From: Amycolatopsis vastitatis
GTDB taxonomy: Bacteria; Actinomycetota; Actinomycetes; Mycobacteriales; Pseudonocardiaceae
Direction: 5' to 3'
DNA: 64,000 nucleotides
Assembly (NCBI RefSeq): GCF_002234595.1
Contig: NZ_NMUL01000007.1
Location: 124,001-188,000, forward strand
The notes below the pieces were generated by a model. It ran no database searches, was not told where the DNA came from, and saw only the letters and a program-made list of their open reading frames with translations. The first letter of the stretch is position 1; every line of letters starts with the position of its first letter. Shown piece after piece: positions 37,447 through 48,595 of the stretch. Position numbers and translations under genes: made by a program.

Positions 37447-39081
37447 TTGCCGAGAACTGCAAAGGCACGGGTGCGGTCGTTCGCACTGGTGGGGGCGCTC
37501 GTGGCGGGGGTGGGCCTGGCCGGGACGGCCGGCACCGCCGCGGCGGCCGAAGACTCGGTGGTCAAGCCCGCCGTCGTCGGCGCGACCGCCGCCGTCACCT
37601 GGGGGACCTGCTCCGCCGACACGCTCGCCGGGGTTCCCGCGGACCAGGTGAAGTTCTACAGCTGCGCGCGCTACCGCGTGCCGATCGACCACGACAACGC
37701 CGCGCTGGGCACCATCGACATCGCGCTGCTGAAGCGCGCCGCCCGCACGCCCGACAAGCGCGTCGGCTCGCTGTTCCTCAACCCCGGCGGGCCCGGCGGT
37801 TCGGGCCTGCGGATGCCGATCAGCGGCCAGTACTACTTCCAGCCGCAGGTCCTCGACCGCTTCGACCTCGTCGGGTTCGACCCGCGCGGCGTCGGGCAGA
37901 GCAACCCGCTGCGCTGCTTCACCACGCAGGAAGACGCGGACGAGGTCTTCTCGGCCCAGATCCCGGTGCCGCTGACCCGCGCGCAGATCTCCGGCACGCT
38001 GGCCAGCTACCGCGACTACGGCCGGTTCTGCAAGAACAACGCGGGTTCCCTGCTGAACCACATGTCCACCAAGGACGTCGTGCGCGACCTCGACACGCTG
38101 CGCGCGGCGGTCGGCGACCAGAAGCTGACCTACGTCGGCTTCTCCTACGGGACGCTGATCGGGTCGACCTACACGTCGATGTTCCCGAAGCAGTCGCGGG
38201 CGATCGTGATCGACGGCAACGTCGACCCGGCGCTGCGCACGAGCGACGGCGTCGAGTACGACCGGGAGCGGGCGCAGGGCTTCGAGATCTCGCTGGACGG
38301 GTTCCTGAAGCGGTGCGACCAGGTCGGCGCGAAGTGCGCCTTCAGCGACGGCAACCCGCGGGCGAAGTTCGACGAGCTGCGGGAGTACCTGCGCAAGCAG
38401 CCGATCACCCTCCCCAGCGGCACGGTCGACATCAACCAGTTCACCGGCGCGGTTTCGAGCGTCCTGTACTCGCCGGGGGCGTTCCCCGGCCTGGCCGAGG
38501 ACCTGCAGGCGCTCTACACCGCGATCCACCCGGCGGGCGCGCAGGCCCAGGCTCTGCAGGGCCGCCCGCTGAAGGTGATCACGAAGGGCAAGCGGGGCCT
38601 GGCGGACCAGAACCCCGACAGCCCGTACACCAGTGACGACTCCTACTTCGCCGTCAACTGCTCCGACAAGCCGTTCAAGATCAGCCAGGAGCAGGTGCCG
38701 TCGATCGCCGCCAAGTGGGAGCGCGAGTCGCCCACGTTCGGCCGGTACCAGGCGTTCGCCGACACGGCGGGCTGCCCGGTCTGGCCGGCGAAGCGGCCGG
38801 ACGTCTACCGCGGCCCGTGGCGGGCCAAGACCGACGTCCCGGTGGTCGTCGTCAGCAACTACTACGACCCGGCGACGCAGTACAAGTTCGGTCAGCGGAT
38901 GGCGGCCGAGCTGGGGAACTCCCGGCTGCTGTCGGTCGACGCGTTCGGCCACTGCATCCTCGGTGACGCCCTCGGCGTCGACAAGGCCGTGGCCGACTAC
39001 CTGACCGACCTCAAGGTGCCGGCGGCCGGCCAGGTGTTCCAGCCGAACGTCCAGCCGTTCGAGACCGCGGCTCAGGGCTGA
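37447..39081 (+). CDS. Secreted tripeptidyl aminopeptidase-like alpha/beta hydrolase
   Basis: This 544-residue exported serine peptidase is of the Streptomyces Tap/SlpD type. A Sec-type signal peptide (basic start, hydrophobic core, AAAAED near residue 36) precedes the hydrolase fold. Landmarks are FLNPGGPGGSG, FDPRGVGQSNPL, the nucleophile elbow GFSYGT, and a C-terminal TAP-like domain with VVVSNYYDPATQY and FGHCILGD carrying the Asp and His. The TTG start at 37447 is chosen because AGGGAGGAAA lies at ideal spacing. It likely trims extracellular peptides for nutrition. A strong hairpin terminator follows the stop. Confidence 0.9.
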   Translation: MPRTAKARVRSFALVGALVAGVGLAGTAGTAAAAEDSVVKPAVVGATAAVTWGTCSADTLAGVPADQVKFYSCARYRVPIDHDNAALGTIDIALLKRAARTPDKRVGSLFLNPGGPGGSGLRMPISGQYYFQPQVLDRFDLVGFDPRGVGQSNPLRCFTTQEDADEVFSAQIPVPLTRAQISGTLASYRDYGRFCKNNAGSLLNHMSTKDVVRDLDTLRAAVGDQKLTYVGFSYGTLIGSTYTSMFPKQSRAIVIDGNVDPALRTSDGVEYDRERAQGFEISLDGFLKRCDQVGAKCAFSDGNPRAKFDELREYLRKQPITLPSGTVDINQFTGAVSSVLYSPGAFPGLAEDLQALYTAIHPAGAQAQALQGRPLKVITKGKRGLADQNPDSPYTSDDSYFAVNCSDKPFKISQEQVPSIAAKWERESPTFGRYQAFADTAGCPVWPAKRPDVYRGPWRAKTDVPVVVVSNYYDPATQYKFGQRMAAELGNSRLLSVDAFGHCILGDALGVDKAVADYLTDLKVPAAGQVFQPNVQPFETAAQG

Positions 39082-39084
39082 CCC

Positions 39085-39133
39085 ACGCGGAAGGCCGGGG
39101 TGACGCAGAGAACGTCACCCCGGCCTTCCGCGT
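39085..39133. terminator. Perfect 21-bp stem terminator
   Basis: Positions 39085-39105 (starting ACGCGGAAGG) pair perfectly with 39113-39133 (ending CTTCCGCGT) across the 7-base loop CAGAGAA. It starts 3 bases after the peptidase stop. It is the strongest hairpin noticed in the window. Confidence 0.9.
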
Positions 39134-39303
39134 CCGGTAAAGTGGCGGAGCTTGATCGACACGAGTACGGAAGCGAGGTGAGCGGCACATGCCAGCGGAC
39201 AGTCATCGGACGGCCGGGCGCGCGCTCACCGGAGGTTTCCGGCTGGGCTGAATTCCGGCCGCCTTCTGTCCGGCAGTGCGCGCACGCCGGAAAAGAGCCG
39301 GAC
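39134..39303 (+). promoter_or_regulatory. Upstream region of mgtC with a long-range stem
   Basis: The 170 bases before mgtC hold no gene. GGTGAGCG (39177-39184) can pair with CGCTCACC (39223-39230), enclosing a GC-rich domain. Leaders of mgtC genes are often magnesium-sensing elsewhere, but the conserved M-box core is not recognisable here, so no riboswitch is claimed. Confidence 0.35.
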
Positions 39304-40008
39304 ATGACCATCTTCGAAATGCTGCTGCGCGTCGGCGCCGGTGTCGGTTTGGGTGCCGTCATCGGGTTCGAGCGCCAGTTCCGCGCCCGGATGGCCGGGC
39401 TGCGCACCAACGCCCTCGTCGCGGTCGGCGCGACGCTGTTCGTGCTGCTGTCCGCCCACGGCTTCGGCGGACTCGCGTCGAGCGGCGACGCGGACCCGAC
39501 CCGGGTGGCCGCGCAGATCGTCTCGGGCATCGGGTTCCTCGGCGCCGGGGTCATCCTGCGGGACGGCCTCAACGTCCGCGGCCTCAACACGGCGGCGACG
39601 CTGTGGTGCTCCGCCGCGGTGGGCGCGCTCGCCGGCGCCGGGCTGTACGCGGTCGCGGCGGCCGGGACCGCCGTCGTGGTCGGGGTGAACGTGCTGCTGC
39701 GGCCGCTCGGCCGGGTCGTCGACCGCCGCCCGGAAGCGGGCGAGGAGACGCCGACGAGGTACGCGTTCCAAGCCGTCACGCGTGACGCGACCGAGGCGCA
39801 CGTGCGAGCGCTGCTCGTGCAGTCGTTGACCCGCACGGACTTCCGCCTGCTGTCCGTGCTGAGCACGGACCGGGATGACCGCAAGGTGGAGGTGCGCGCC
39901 GAGCTGATCGGCGACCAGCGCGACGACGCCCAGATGGAGGCGGCGGTGTCGCGGCTGTCGCTGGAACCGTCGGTGTCCAGTGTCCGCTGGGAAGCCGTGC
40001 CCGCCTAG
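39304..40008 (+). CDS. mgtC: MgtC/SapB-family membrane protein
   Basis: This is a 234-residue protein. Four to five membrane helices span about residues 1-135 with the family core GLGAVIGFERQFRARMAGLR and SGIGFLGAGVILRDG, then a cytoplasmic ACT-like tail (about 150-234). MgtC proteins modulate growth at low magnesium and, in pathogens, F-ATPase activity or intracellular survival; transport itself is not established. ATG at 39304 follows GAAAAGAGC. The gene stands alone between a terminator upstream and a bidirectional terminator downstream. Confidence 0.92.
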   Translation: MTIFEMLLRVGAGVGLGAVIGFERQFRARMAGLRTNALVAVGATLFVLLSAHGFGGLASSGDADPTRVAAQIVSGIGFLGAGVILRDGLNVRGLNTAATLWCSAAVGALAGAGLYAVAAAGTAVVVGVNVLLRPLGRVVDRRPEAGEETPTRYAFQAVTRDATEAHVRALLVQSLTRTDFRLLSVLSTDRDDRKVEVRAELIGDQRDDAQMEAAVSRLSLEPSVSSVRWEAVPA

Positions 40009-40021
40009 CAGGTGCCGAAGA

Positions 40022-40057
40022 AAAGGCCTCCCCGCCGCGAGCGACGGGGAGGCCTTT
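40022..40057. terminator. Bidirectional terminator between mgtC and acn
   Basis: AAAGGCCTCCCCG (40022-40034) pairs perfectly with CGGGGAGGCCTTT (40045-40057) over a 10-base loop. A-rich and T-rich ends on both sides let it work for both convergent genes. Confidence 0.9.
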
Positions 40058-40067
40058 CGGGAAATCC

Positions 40068-42881
<2,814 letters not shown>

Positions 42882-43182
42882 GTCTAACTCCAGTGGCGGG
42901 ACGCCGCGCCGTTGCGACAGGGGAGTCCCGGGTCAGTTCGGTCGGTTCGGTGGGGCGAGTCTTGCGCACCCCCACCGTAAGACCGGATTCGGGATGGCAC
43001 ACCTCGCGGTGCCTCAAACAGTACGCGTGTCCTGTTTAACGGACAAGGCGACACGCGGTGTGGGCTGCGCCATCAGTTGCGAGGGTCCCTCAATGAGGGG
43101 AATTGGTGCCTACGTTGTGTAAGTTTCCGCTGATGCTTGTGATAGTGGTGTGACTGCAGTGACACGCGGTGTGCGCTGGTGA
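42882..43182. promoter_or_regulatory. Divergent acn / ripA upstream region with AcnR-type operator
   Basis: These 301 bases hold no gene. At 43016-43037 AAACAG and CTGTTT form a dyad around a GCGT centre. Its core CAGTACGCGTGTCCTG differs at two positions from the AcnR consensus as I recall it. The site is 135 bases upstream of the acn start, so it may overlap the acn promoter. No promoter for the ripA-like gene was assigned with confidence. Confidence 0.5.
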
Positions 43183-44538
43183 GTGGAGGTGGCGGTCTTG
43201 TTAGGACGGTGCGGAGGTCCTGGGGTGCCGCGCGTCCGCCGGGGACTCAGCGTGAGCACGCTCGCCCTGGTGATCTTGTTCGCCGCCGGCGGCACGGGTC
43301 TCGCGGCGCCCCCGCCGCCGCCCAACCCCAGCGACTCCGAGATCGACGCGAGCAAGGCCGACGCGAACGCGAAGGCGGGCGAGGTCGGCCGGCTGACCAA
43401 CCAGCTGGCCCAGGCCGAGCAGAAGCTGTCGCAGCTGCAGGACGACGTCGAGCTCAAGCAGGAAGAGGCCAACAAGGCCCTGGTCGACCTGCAGACCGCG
43501 CAGGACGCAGCGACGCAGGCGGAGAACGACGCGAAGGCCGCCCGGACCGAGGCGGACGCGGCGGCCGCGGCGATCGAGAAGGCCCGCGACGACCTCAAGT
43601 CCTTCGCCGCCGCGAGCTTCCAGCAGGGCAGCACGGTCGGCTCGCTTTCGGCGTACCTCAGTGCCGACAGCCCCAAGGACATGCTCGCGCGTGCCCAGCT
43701 CCTCGACGCCGTCGGCGGCGACCGGCTCAACGCGCTGGACCGGCTCCAGCAGGCGCAGACCGACAAGGCGAACAAGGACGCCGCGGCCCGCAAGGCCGCC
43801 GAGATCGCCCAGCAGAAGCAGGACGCCGCGCGCCAGGCCAAGAACGGCGCCGACGCCGCGCAGGCCGCCGCCGTGCGGGCGCAGGACGGCCAAGCGTCGC
43901 AGAACACCCAGCTCGAGAAGAACAAGTCCGACGTCGAGCAGCAGCTCTACGCCGCGCAGACCAAGGTCAGCGGCCTGCAGGGACAGCGGCAGCGCTACCA
44001 GGACTGGCTCGCCCAGAAGAAACGCGAGGACGAAGAACGGGCCCGCCAGGCCGCACTCGCCTCCGCCGGGGGCGGCGGCCGTCCGTCGGGCGGTCCGGCG
44101 CCCTCCGGTCCGGCGGGTTCGTCGATCGAGGCGGTGATCGCGCGGGCGCTGGCCCGGCTCGGCATGCCGTACGCCTGGGGTGGCGGCAACGCGAGCGGCC
44201 CGACGCGCGGGATCCGCGACGGCGGCGTCGCCGACAGCTACGGCGACTACAACAAGATCGGCTTCGACTGCTCCGGCCTGATGATCTACGCCTTCGCCGG
44301 GGTCCGTTCGCTGCCGCACTACAGCGGCTACCAGTACTCGGCGGGGCGGCAGGTGCCGCTGTCGCAGATGCGGCGCGGCGACCTGCTGTTCTGGGGCGGC
44401 CCGGGCGGCATCCACCACGTCGCGCTCTACCTTGGCGGCGGCCAGATGGTCGAGGCACCGCAGTCCGGCCTGCGCGTCCGGATCGCGCCGGTGCGCTACG
44501 GCGGGATCATGCCGTACGCGACCCGGCTCGTCGGCTGA
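43183..44538 (+). CDS. ripA: NlpC/P60 peptidoglycan endopeptidase (RipA-like)
   Basis: This 451-residue secreted cell-wall hydrolase has a signal sequence (about residues 1-45), a long charged coiled coil (about 50-300, rich in Ala, Gln, Lys, Asp), a short Gly/Ser/Pro linker and an NlpC/P60 domain. The catalytic Cys is C363 in GFDCSGLM, and H412 in HHVALYLGGG is the catalytic His. Such enzymes cut the stem peptide between D-Glu and meso-diaminopimelate during cell separation; the coiled coil may hold the enzyme inactive. The location divergent from acn and upstream of moxR matches Rv1477. GTG at 43183 lacks a strong ribosome site, so the exact start is uncertain. A ripB neighbour is missing. 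Confidence 0.9.
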   Translation: MEVAVLLGRCGGPGVPRVRRGLSVSTLALVILFAAGGTGLAAPPPPPNPSDSEIDASKADANAKAGEVGRLTNQLAQAEQKLSQLQDDVELKQEEANKALVDLQTAQDAATQAENDAKAARTEADAAAAAIEKARDDLKSFAAASFQQGSTVGSLSAYLSADSPKDMLARAQLLDAVGGDRLNALDRLQQAQTDKANKDAAARKAAEIAQQKQDAARQAKNGADAAQAAAVRAQDGQASQNTQLEKNKSDVEQQLYAAQTKVSGLQGQRQRYQDWLAQKKREDEERARQAALASAGGGGRPSGGPAPSGPAGSSIEAVIARALARLGMPYAWGGGNASGPTRGIRDGGVADSYGDYNKIGFDCSGLMIYAFAGVRSLPHYSGYQYSAGRQVPLSQMRRGDLLFWGGPGGIHHVALYLGGGQMVEAPQSGLRVRIAPVRYGGIMPYATRLVG

Positions 44539-44582
44539 AAACTCATTCGACGCCGGCGTTGCCGGGCTCCAGGATCAGGCTC

Positions 44583-45302
44583 GTGGACGACGAGCTGAAC
44601 GCGCTGCGGCGCACGCGGATGCGCTGGAACACACCCCTGTCGGAAGCCCATGCGGAGCTGTTGCTCGACCGCATGGCACCCGGCCCGGGAGACCTGACCG
44701 ATTTCGGCTGCGGCTGGGGTGAGCTGCTGCTGCGGGCCGCCGGCCGGACGCCGGGGCTGCGCGGAACCGGGGTCGACACCGACGGGACGTCCCTGGCGCG
44801 CGGCCGGGCGGCGGCCCGCGAACGGGGACTGGCCGCCCAGGTCGAGTTCGTCGAGGCCGACGCCGCGACCTGGGACGGGCCGGTCGGGCGAGGGCTCTGC
44901 ATCGGCGCGTCCCACGCCTTCGGCTCGACGAAGGCGGCACTGGACCGGCTGGCCCGGGTCGTGGCACCGGGCGGCCGCCTGCTCTTCGGCGACGGGTACT
45001 GGGCGGCCCCGCCGTCCCCGACGGCGCTGGAGATCTTCGGGGGCGACATCCTCCCGCTGCCGGAGCTGCTCGACGCCGCCGCCGCGGCGGGCTGGCAGGT
45101 GCTGCACCTGAGCGCGGCCGACCAGCGGGAATGGGACGATTTCGAGTCCACCTCCCGGGCCGCCCTCGCGGAATGGCTCCTGGCTCACCCGGCCGACCCG
45201 CGGGCGGCGGAGGTGCGCGAGTGGCTCGGCAGGCGGTTGCGCGAGTATGTCGGCGACTACCGGGGTGTGCTGGGCTTCACCTACCTCGTGCTGGGCCGCT
45301 GA
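44583..45302 (+). CDS. Class I SAM-dependent methyltransferase
   Basis: This 239-residue protein has a seven-strand methyltransferase fold: the SAM-binding motif LTDFGCGWGELLLRAAGR, the acidic loop GTGVDTDGTSL, VEADAATWDG and GGRLLFGDGYW. The target is unknown; ubiquinone/SmtA-type small-molecule methyltransferases are the closest in layout. GTG at 44583 is the start. Its last 29 bases (GGGCTTCACC to GGGCCGCT, ending one base into the stop region) are repeated exactly 483 bases downstream. It sits where ripB stands in mycobacteria. Confidence 0.82.
   Translation: MDDELNALRRTRMRWNTPLSEAHAELLLDRMAPGPGDLTDFGCGWGELLLRAAGRTPGLRGTGVDTDGTSLARGRAAARERGLAAQVEFVEADAATWDGPVGRGLCIGASHAFGSTKAALDRLARVVAPGGRLLFGDGYWAAPPSPTALEIFGGDILPLPELLDAAAAAGWQVLHLSAADQREWDDFESTSRAALAEWLLAHPADPRAAEVREWLGRRLREYVGDYRGVLGFTYLVLGR
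45272..45300 (+). repeat. 29-bp direct repeat, copy 1
   Basis: This copy is the 3' end of the methyltransferase gene (coding for GFTYLVLGR). It is identical to 45755-45783. The two copies flank the opposite-strand DUF1801 gene. Confidence 0.9.
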
Positions 45303-45304
45303 CG

Positions 45305-45712
45305 TCAGGCGTCCGCCGGCCGCTCGCGCTTCAGCTTGCGCCAGCCGCCGGCCCGGTTGTTCGCGATGATCTGCCGGAACATCGCGGTGAGCGCGGGCGC
45401 GTTGATCGGTTCGCCCTGGCGGAAGGCGACCGTCCGCGCGGTCTTGTTGCCGTGGCCGGCGGTGATGATGCCGTCCGGGTCGGGGACGATGCCGCCGTCG
45501 TAGACGAAGACGTTGACGTGGTCCTTCGCGGCCAGCAGGGCGCAGATGTTGCCGTCGAGCACGAAGTAGGGCTGCCGGGTGCGCTTGATGGTTTCGGTCA
45601 CCCCGGGGTCCGCCGCGTGGACCAGTTCGCGGACCTCCCGGCAGATCGCCCGCTGCCACTCGGGCAGGGCGTCGATGTAGGCGTCGACGCGCGGCTCGGC
45701 GGCGTAGGTCAT
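45305..45712 (-). CDS. DUF1801-type protein
   Basis: This 135-residue protein has the DUF1801/YdhG-like fold pattern (VDAYIDALPEWQRAICREVR, then RTRQPYFVLDGNICAL and DHVNVFVYDGG). Related proteins include frataxin-like iron chaperones, but function here is unknown. ATG at 45710-45712 is chosen because GGGAGG lies 6 bases upstream. It is on the strand opposite to its neighbours and is bracketed by a 29-bp direct repeat copied from the methyltransferase tail, so it looks inserted. The stop lies 2 bases from the methyltransferase stop. Confidence 0.8.
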   Translation of the reverse strand: MTYAAEPRVDAYIDALPEWQRAICREVRELVHAADPGVTETIKRTRQPYFVLDGNICALLAAKDHVNVFVYDGGIVPDPDGIITAGHGNKTARTVAFRQGEPINAPALTAMFRQIIANNRAGGWRKLKRERPADA

Positions 45713-45754
45713 GACGAACCTCCCGGGTCCGGGACGCATAGTATGCCGGACGCC

Positions 45755-45783
45755 GGGCTTCACCTACCTCGTGCTGGGCCGCT
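45755..45783 (+). repeat. 29-bp direct repeat, copy 2
   Basis: An exact second copy of the methyltransferase tail lies 12 bases before the start of the MobA-like gene and is followed by TAG instead of TGA. It is non-coding now and marks the far edge of the DUF1801 insertion. Confidence 0.9.
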
Positions 45784-45795
45784 AGTGTTCCCGGG

Positions 45796-46341
45796 ATGCG
45801 CTACGCGGGGATCGTGGTGGCCGGGGGATCGGCCCGCAGGCTGTCCGGTGTGGACAAACCGGCCCTCTCGGTGGGCGGGAAACCCTTGCTGGCCCGCGCG
45901 ATCCACGCCCTCGACGGCGCCGAGCGGGTGATCGCCGTCGGGCCGCGGCGCCCCGGCTTCGACGTCGTGTGGACCCGGGAAGCGGTGCCGGGCACCGGGC
46001 CGGTGGCGGCACTGGCCGCCGGGCTGGTCTTCGTCCCCGACGACGTCGAGGCGGTCGCGGTGCTGGCCGCCGACCTGCCGGGGGTCCGGAGGTCCACAGT
46101 GGATCGTCTGGTCGCGGCGATCGGCTCCGGCGACGGCGCTGTCCTGGTCGACGCGGCGGGGGAGCGGCAGTGGCTGCTGGGTGCCTGGCGCGTCGCGGCG
46201 CTGGCGGCGGCCCTTCCGGAGCAGGTGGAGAACGCGTCGGTGCGCCGGGTGCTGGGCGGGCTGGCGGTCACCGAGGTCCCGGCCGAACGGGGCGAAGCGG
46301 ACGACATCGACACCCCCGAGGACCTCGAACGCCATCGCTGA
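45796..46341 (+). CDS. MobA-like nucleotidyltransferase
   Basis: This 181-residue NTP-transferase has the N-terminal motif VVAGGSARRLSGVDKPAL (GG-S-R-G-DK pattern) and AADLPG as the metal-binding segment, followed by EADDIDTPEDL. The family includes molybdenum cofactor guanylyltransferase MobA, which adds GMP to molybdopterin. Strict identity as MobA is likely but not certain, because MocA and sugar nucleotidyltransferases share the fold. ATG at 45796 follows the second copy of the 29-bp repeat closely. No molybdenum cofactor genes are adjacent. Confidence 0.85.
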   Translation: MRYAGIVVAGGSARRLSGVDKPALSVGGKPLLARAIHALDGAERVIAVGPRRPGFDVVWTREAVPGTGPVAALAAGLVFVPDDVEAVAVLAADLPGVRRSTVDRLVAAIGSGDGAVLVDAAGERQWLLGAWRVAALAAALPEQVENASVRRVLGGLAVTEVPAERGEADDIDTPEDLERHR

Positions 46342-46501
46342 ACGCGGGAACCGGACGTCCTTCACAGATGTCACACCGGTGACCGTGTTGGCTGATCCTG
46401 GGCGCCCGCGTGCCGGAGGGACGAACGACCGGGGGACGCAGTACGGTCGCACCGCGTGATCACCGTCGCGGGGGCGGCGCACGAACTTTCGAGGAGGCAG
46501 A

Positions 46502-47566
46502 GTGACCGAGCCCGGCTACGCCGAGGGCGGGAACGGCCAGCAGGCGACACCGGCCCGGGACGCCCAGTTGCTGGAGCGGACCGTGTTCGAGGTCAAGCGG
46601 ATCATCGTCGGACAGGACCGCCTGGTCGAGCGGATGCTGGTCGGCCTGCTGGCCAAGGGCCACCTGCTGCTCGAAGGCGTGCCCGGCGTGGCGAAGACGC
46701 TCGCGGTGGAGACCTTCGCCCGCGTCGTCGGCGGCTCGTTCTCCCGCGTCCAGTTCACTCCCGACCTGGTGCCCGCCGACATCCTCGGCACCCGGATCTA
46801 CCGCCAGGGCGCCGAGCGCTTCGACGTCGAGCTCGGCCCGGTCGTGGCCAACTTCGTGCTCGCCGACGAGATCAACCGCGCGCCCGCGAAGGTCCAGTCG
46901 GCGATGCTCGAGGTGATGGCCGAGCGGCACGTGTCGATCGGCGGGCAGACGTTCCCGATGCCCGACCCGTTCCTCGTGCTCGCGACCCAGAACCCGATCG
47001 AGAACGAGGGTGTCTACCCGCTGCCGGAAGCCCAGCGCGACCGGTTCCTCTTCAAGATCGTCGTCGAGTACCCCTCCGCCGAGGAAGAACGCGAGATCAT
47101 CTACCGGATGGGCGTCACGCCGCCCACCCCGCACGAGGTGCTCAGCCCGGGCGAGCTGGTCCGCCTGCAGGGCGTCGCGGCGCAGGTGTTCGTCCACCAC
47201 GCGCTGGTCGACTACGTCGTCCGGCTCGTGCTGACCACCCGGACGCCGAACGAGCACGGTCTCGCCGACGTCGCCGGCTGGGTGTCCTACGGCGCCTCGC
47301 CGCGCGCGAGCCTCGGCATCATCGCCGCCGCCCGGGCGCTGGCCCTGGTTCGCGGCCGCGACTACGTGCTGCCGCAGGACGTCGTCGACGTCGTGCCGGA
47401 CGTGCTGCGCCACCGGCTCGTGCTGTCCTACGACGCGCTGGCCGACGGCGTGCCGATCGACCACATCATCACGCGGGTGCTGCAGACCGTGCCGTTGCCG
47501 CAGGTCTCGGCCCGGCCGCAGGGCGGCCCCGGCGGGCCGGTCCCGGCGGGCGCGCCGGTCAGGTAA
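46502..47566 (+). CDS. moxR: MoxR-family AAA+ ATPase
   Basis: This 354-residue ATPase has Walker A GVPGVAKT (residues 59-66), Walker B NFVLADEINRAP, sensor 1 VLATQNPIENEGVYPLPEAQ and a C-terminal lid. MoxR ATPases act as chaperones that load metal or assemble complexes with the DUF58 and VWA proteins encoded next. GTG at 46502 follows GAGGAGG. It starts the operon moxR - DUF58 - small ORF - VWA, equivalent to mycobacterial Rv1479-Rv1481. The 160 bases upstream hold no gene. Confidence 0.96.
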   Translation: MTEPGYAEGGNGQQATPARDAQLLERTVFEVKRIIVGQDRLVERMLVGLLAKGHLLLEGVPGVAKTLAVETFARVVGGSFSRVQFTPDLVPADILGTRIYRQGAERFDVELGPVVANFVLADEINRAPAKVQSAMLEVMAERHVSIGGQTFPMPDPFLVLATQNPIENEGVYPLPEAQRDRFLFKIVVEYPSAEEEREIIYRMGVTPPTPHEVLSPGELVRLQGVAAQVFVHHALVDYVVRLVLTTRTPNEHGLADVAGWVSYGASPRASLGIIAAARALALVRGRDYVLPQDVVDVVPDVLRHRLVLSYDALADGVPIDHIITRVLQTVPLPQVSARPQGGPGGPVPAGAPVR

Positions 47567-47573
47567 CCCGGCG

Positions 47574-48518
47574 ATGGCGAAGAACGAGAAGGGCTCCCGC
47601 CCTTCGTGGGCGCCCCCGGTGCTGCGGGGCGACCGGATGGAGGCCGGGCTCCGGACGCTGGAGCTCGACGTCCGCCGCCGGCTCGACGGCCTGCTGCAGG
47701 GCAACCACCTCGGCCTGGTGCCGGGGCCGGGGTCCGAGCCCGGCGAAGCCCGCCCGTACCAGCCCGGCGACGACGTGCGCCGGATGGACTGGGCGGTCAC
47801 CGCCCGCACCACGACCCCGCACATCCGGGAGACCGTGGCCGACCGGGAGCTGGAGACGTGGGTGGTCGCCGACCTCTCGGCGAGCCTCGACTTCGGCACC
47901 GCGCTCTGCGAGAAGCGCGACCTGGTGGTCTGCGCCGTCGCGGCGGTCGCGCACCTGACCGGGGGCGGCGGCAACCGGATCGGCGCGCTGATCTCCACCG
48001 GTGCCGACACCACCCGCATCCCGGCACGCGGCGGCCTGCCGCACGCCCGCGGGCTGGTCCGGAAGCTGGCGGAGATGCCGCGCGCGCCCGAGGGCACCCG
48101 GGGCGACTTCGCGCTGGCCCTGGAACAGCTGCGCCGGCCGCCGCGCCGCCGCGGCCTGGCCGTGGTGGTCTCCGACTTCCTGGGCGACACGTCCTGGGAG
48201 CGGCCGCTGCGGGCGCTGGGCGGGCGCCACGAACTGATCGCGATCGAAGTCCTCGACCCGCGCGACGTCGACCTGCCCGAGGTGGGCACCGTCGTGCTGG
48301 CCGACCCGGAGACAGGGAAACAACGCGAAGTGCACGCTTCGGCCTTGCTGCGCAAGGAGTTCGGGGCCGCGGCCCACGCCCACCGGCAGAAGGTGGCGGC
48401 CGGGCTGCGGCGGGCGGGTGCGGCGCACCTGACGCTGCGCACGGACGCCGACTGGATCGCCGACATGGTGCGGTTCGTCGTCGCCCGCAAGCGCCGCTGG
48501 TCCGGGGGTGTCGCGTGA
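47574..48518 (+). CDS. DUF58 protein (Rv1480-like)
   Basis: This 314-residue protein has the DUF58 signature (VPGPGSEPGEARPYQPGDDV and RMDWAVTARTTTPHIRE) and a degenerate VWA-like fold (WVVADLSASLDFG, AVVVSDFLGD). It lacks membrane helices, unlike many family members. It lies 7 bases after moxR and likely works as a MoxR partner in a cell-envelope or chaperone complex. Its stop overlaps a 26-codon open frame at 48515-48595 by 4 bases. Confidence 0.92.
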   Translation: MAKNEKGSRPSWAPPVLRGDRMEAGLRTLELDVRRRLDGLLQGNHLGLVPGPGSEPGEARPYQPGDDVRRMDWAVTARTTTPHIRETVADRELETWVVADLSASLDFGTALCEKRDLVVCAVAAVAHLTGGGGNRIGALISTGADTTRIPARGGLPHARGLVRKLAEMPRAPEGTRGDFALALEQLRRPPRRRGLAVVVSDFLGDTSWERPLRALGGRHELIAIEVLDPRDVDLPEVGTVVLADPETGKQREVHASALLRKEFGAAAHAHRQKVAAGLRRAGAAHLTLRTDADWIADMVRFVVARKRRWSGGVA

Positions 48519-48595
48519 GGGAGCTGGCGACCGAACCATTCGACACAGCGTTGCCGGCTCAGGCCGCGCCGAGCGTCAGCGAGGTGCGCGCGTGA
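48515..48595 (+). CDS. Possible 26-residue translated peptide linking DUF58 and VWA genes
   Basis: A GTG at 48515 overlaps the DUF58 stop by 4 bases, and the frame ends with TGA at 48593-48595, overlapping the VWA GTG (48592) by 3-4 bases. The peptide has an acidic and Ala-rich make-up without a membrane helix. The double overlap is what translational relay would produce. It may serve only to carry ribosomes to the VWA start. No homologue was recognised. Confidence 0.4.
   Translation: MRELATEPFDTALPAQAAPSVSEVRA

Noticed and set aside
39134..39303. Magnesium riboswitch (M-box) upstream of mgtC
   Set aside because: A stem is possible, but the conserved M-box core words were not found. A covariance search with the M-box model would decide.
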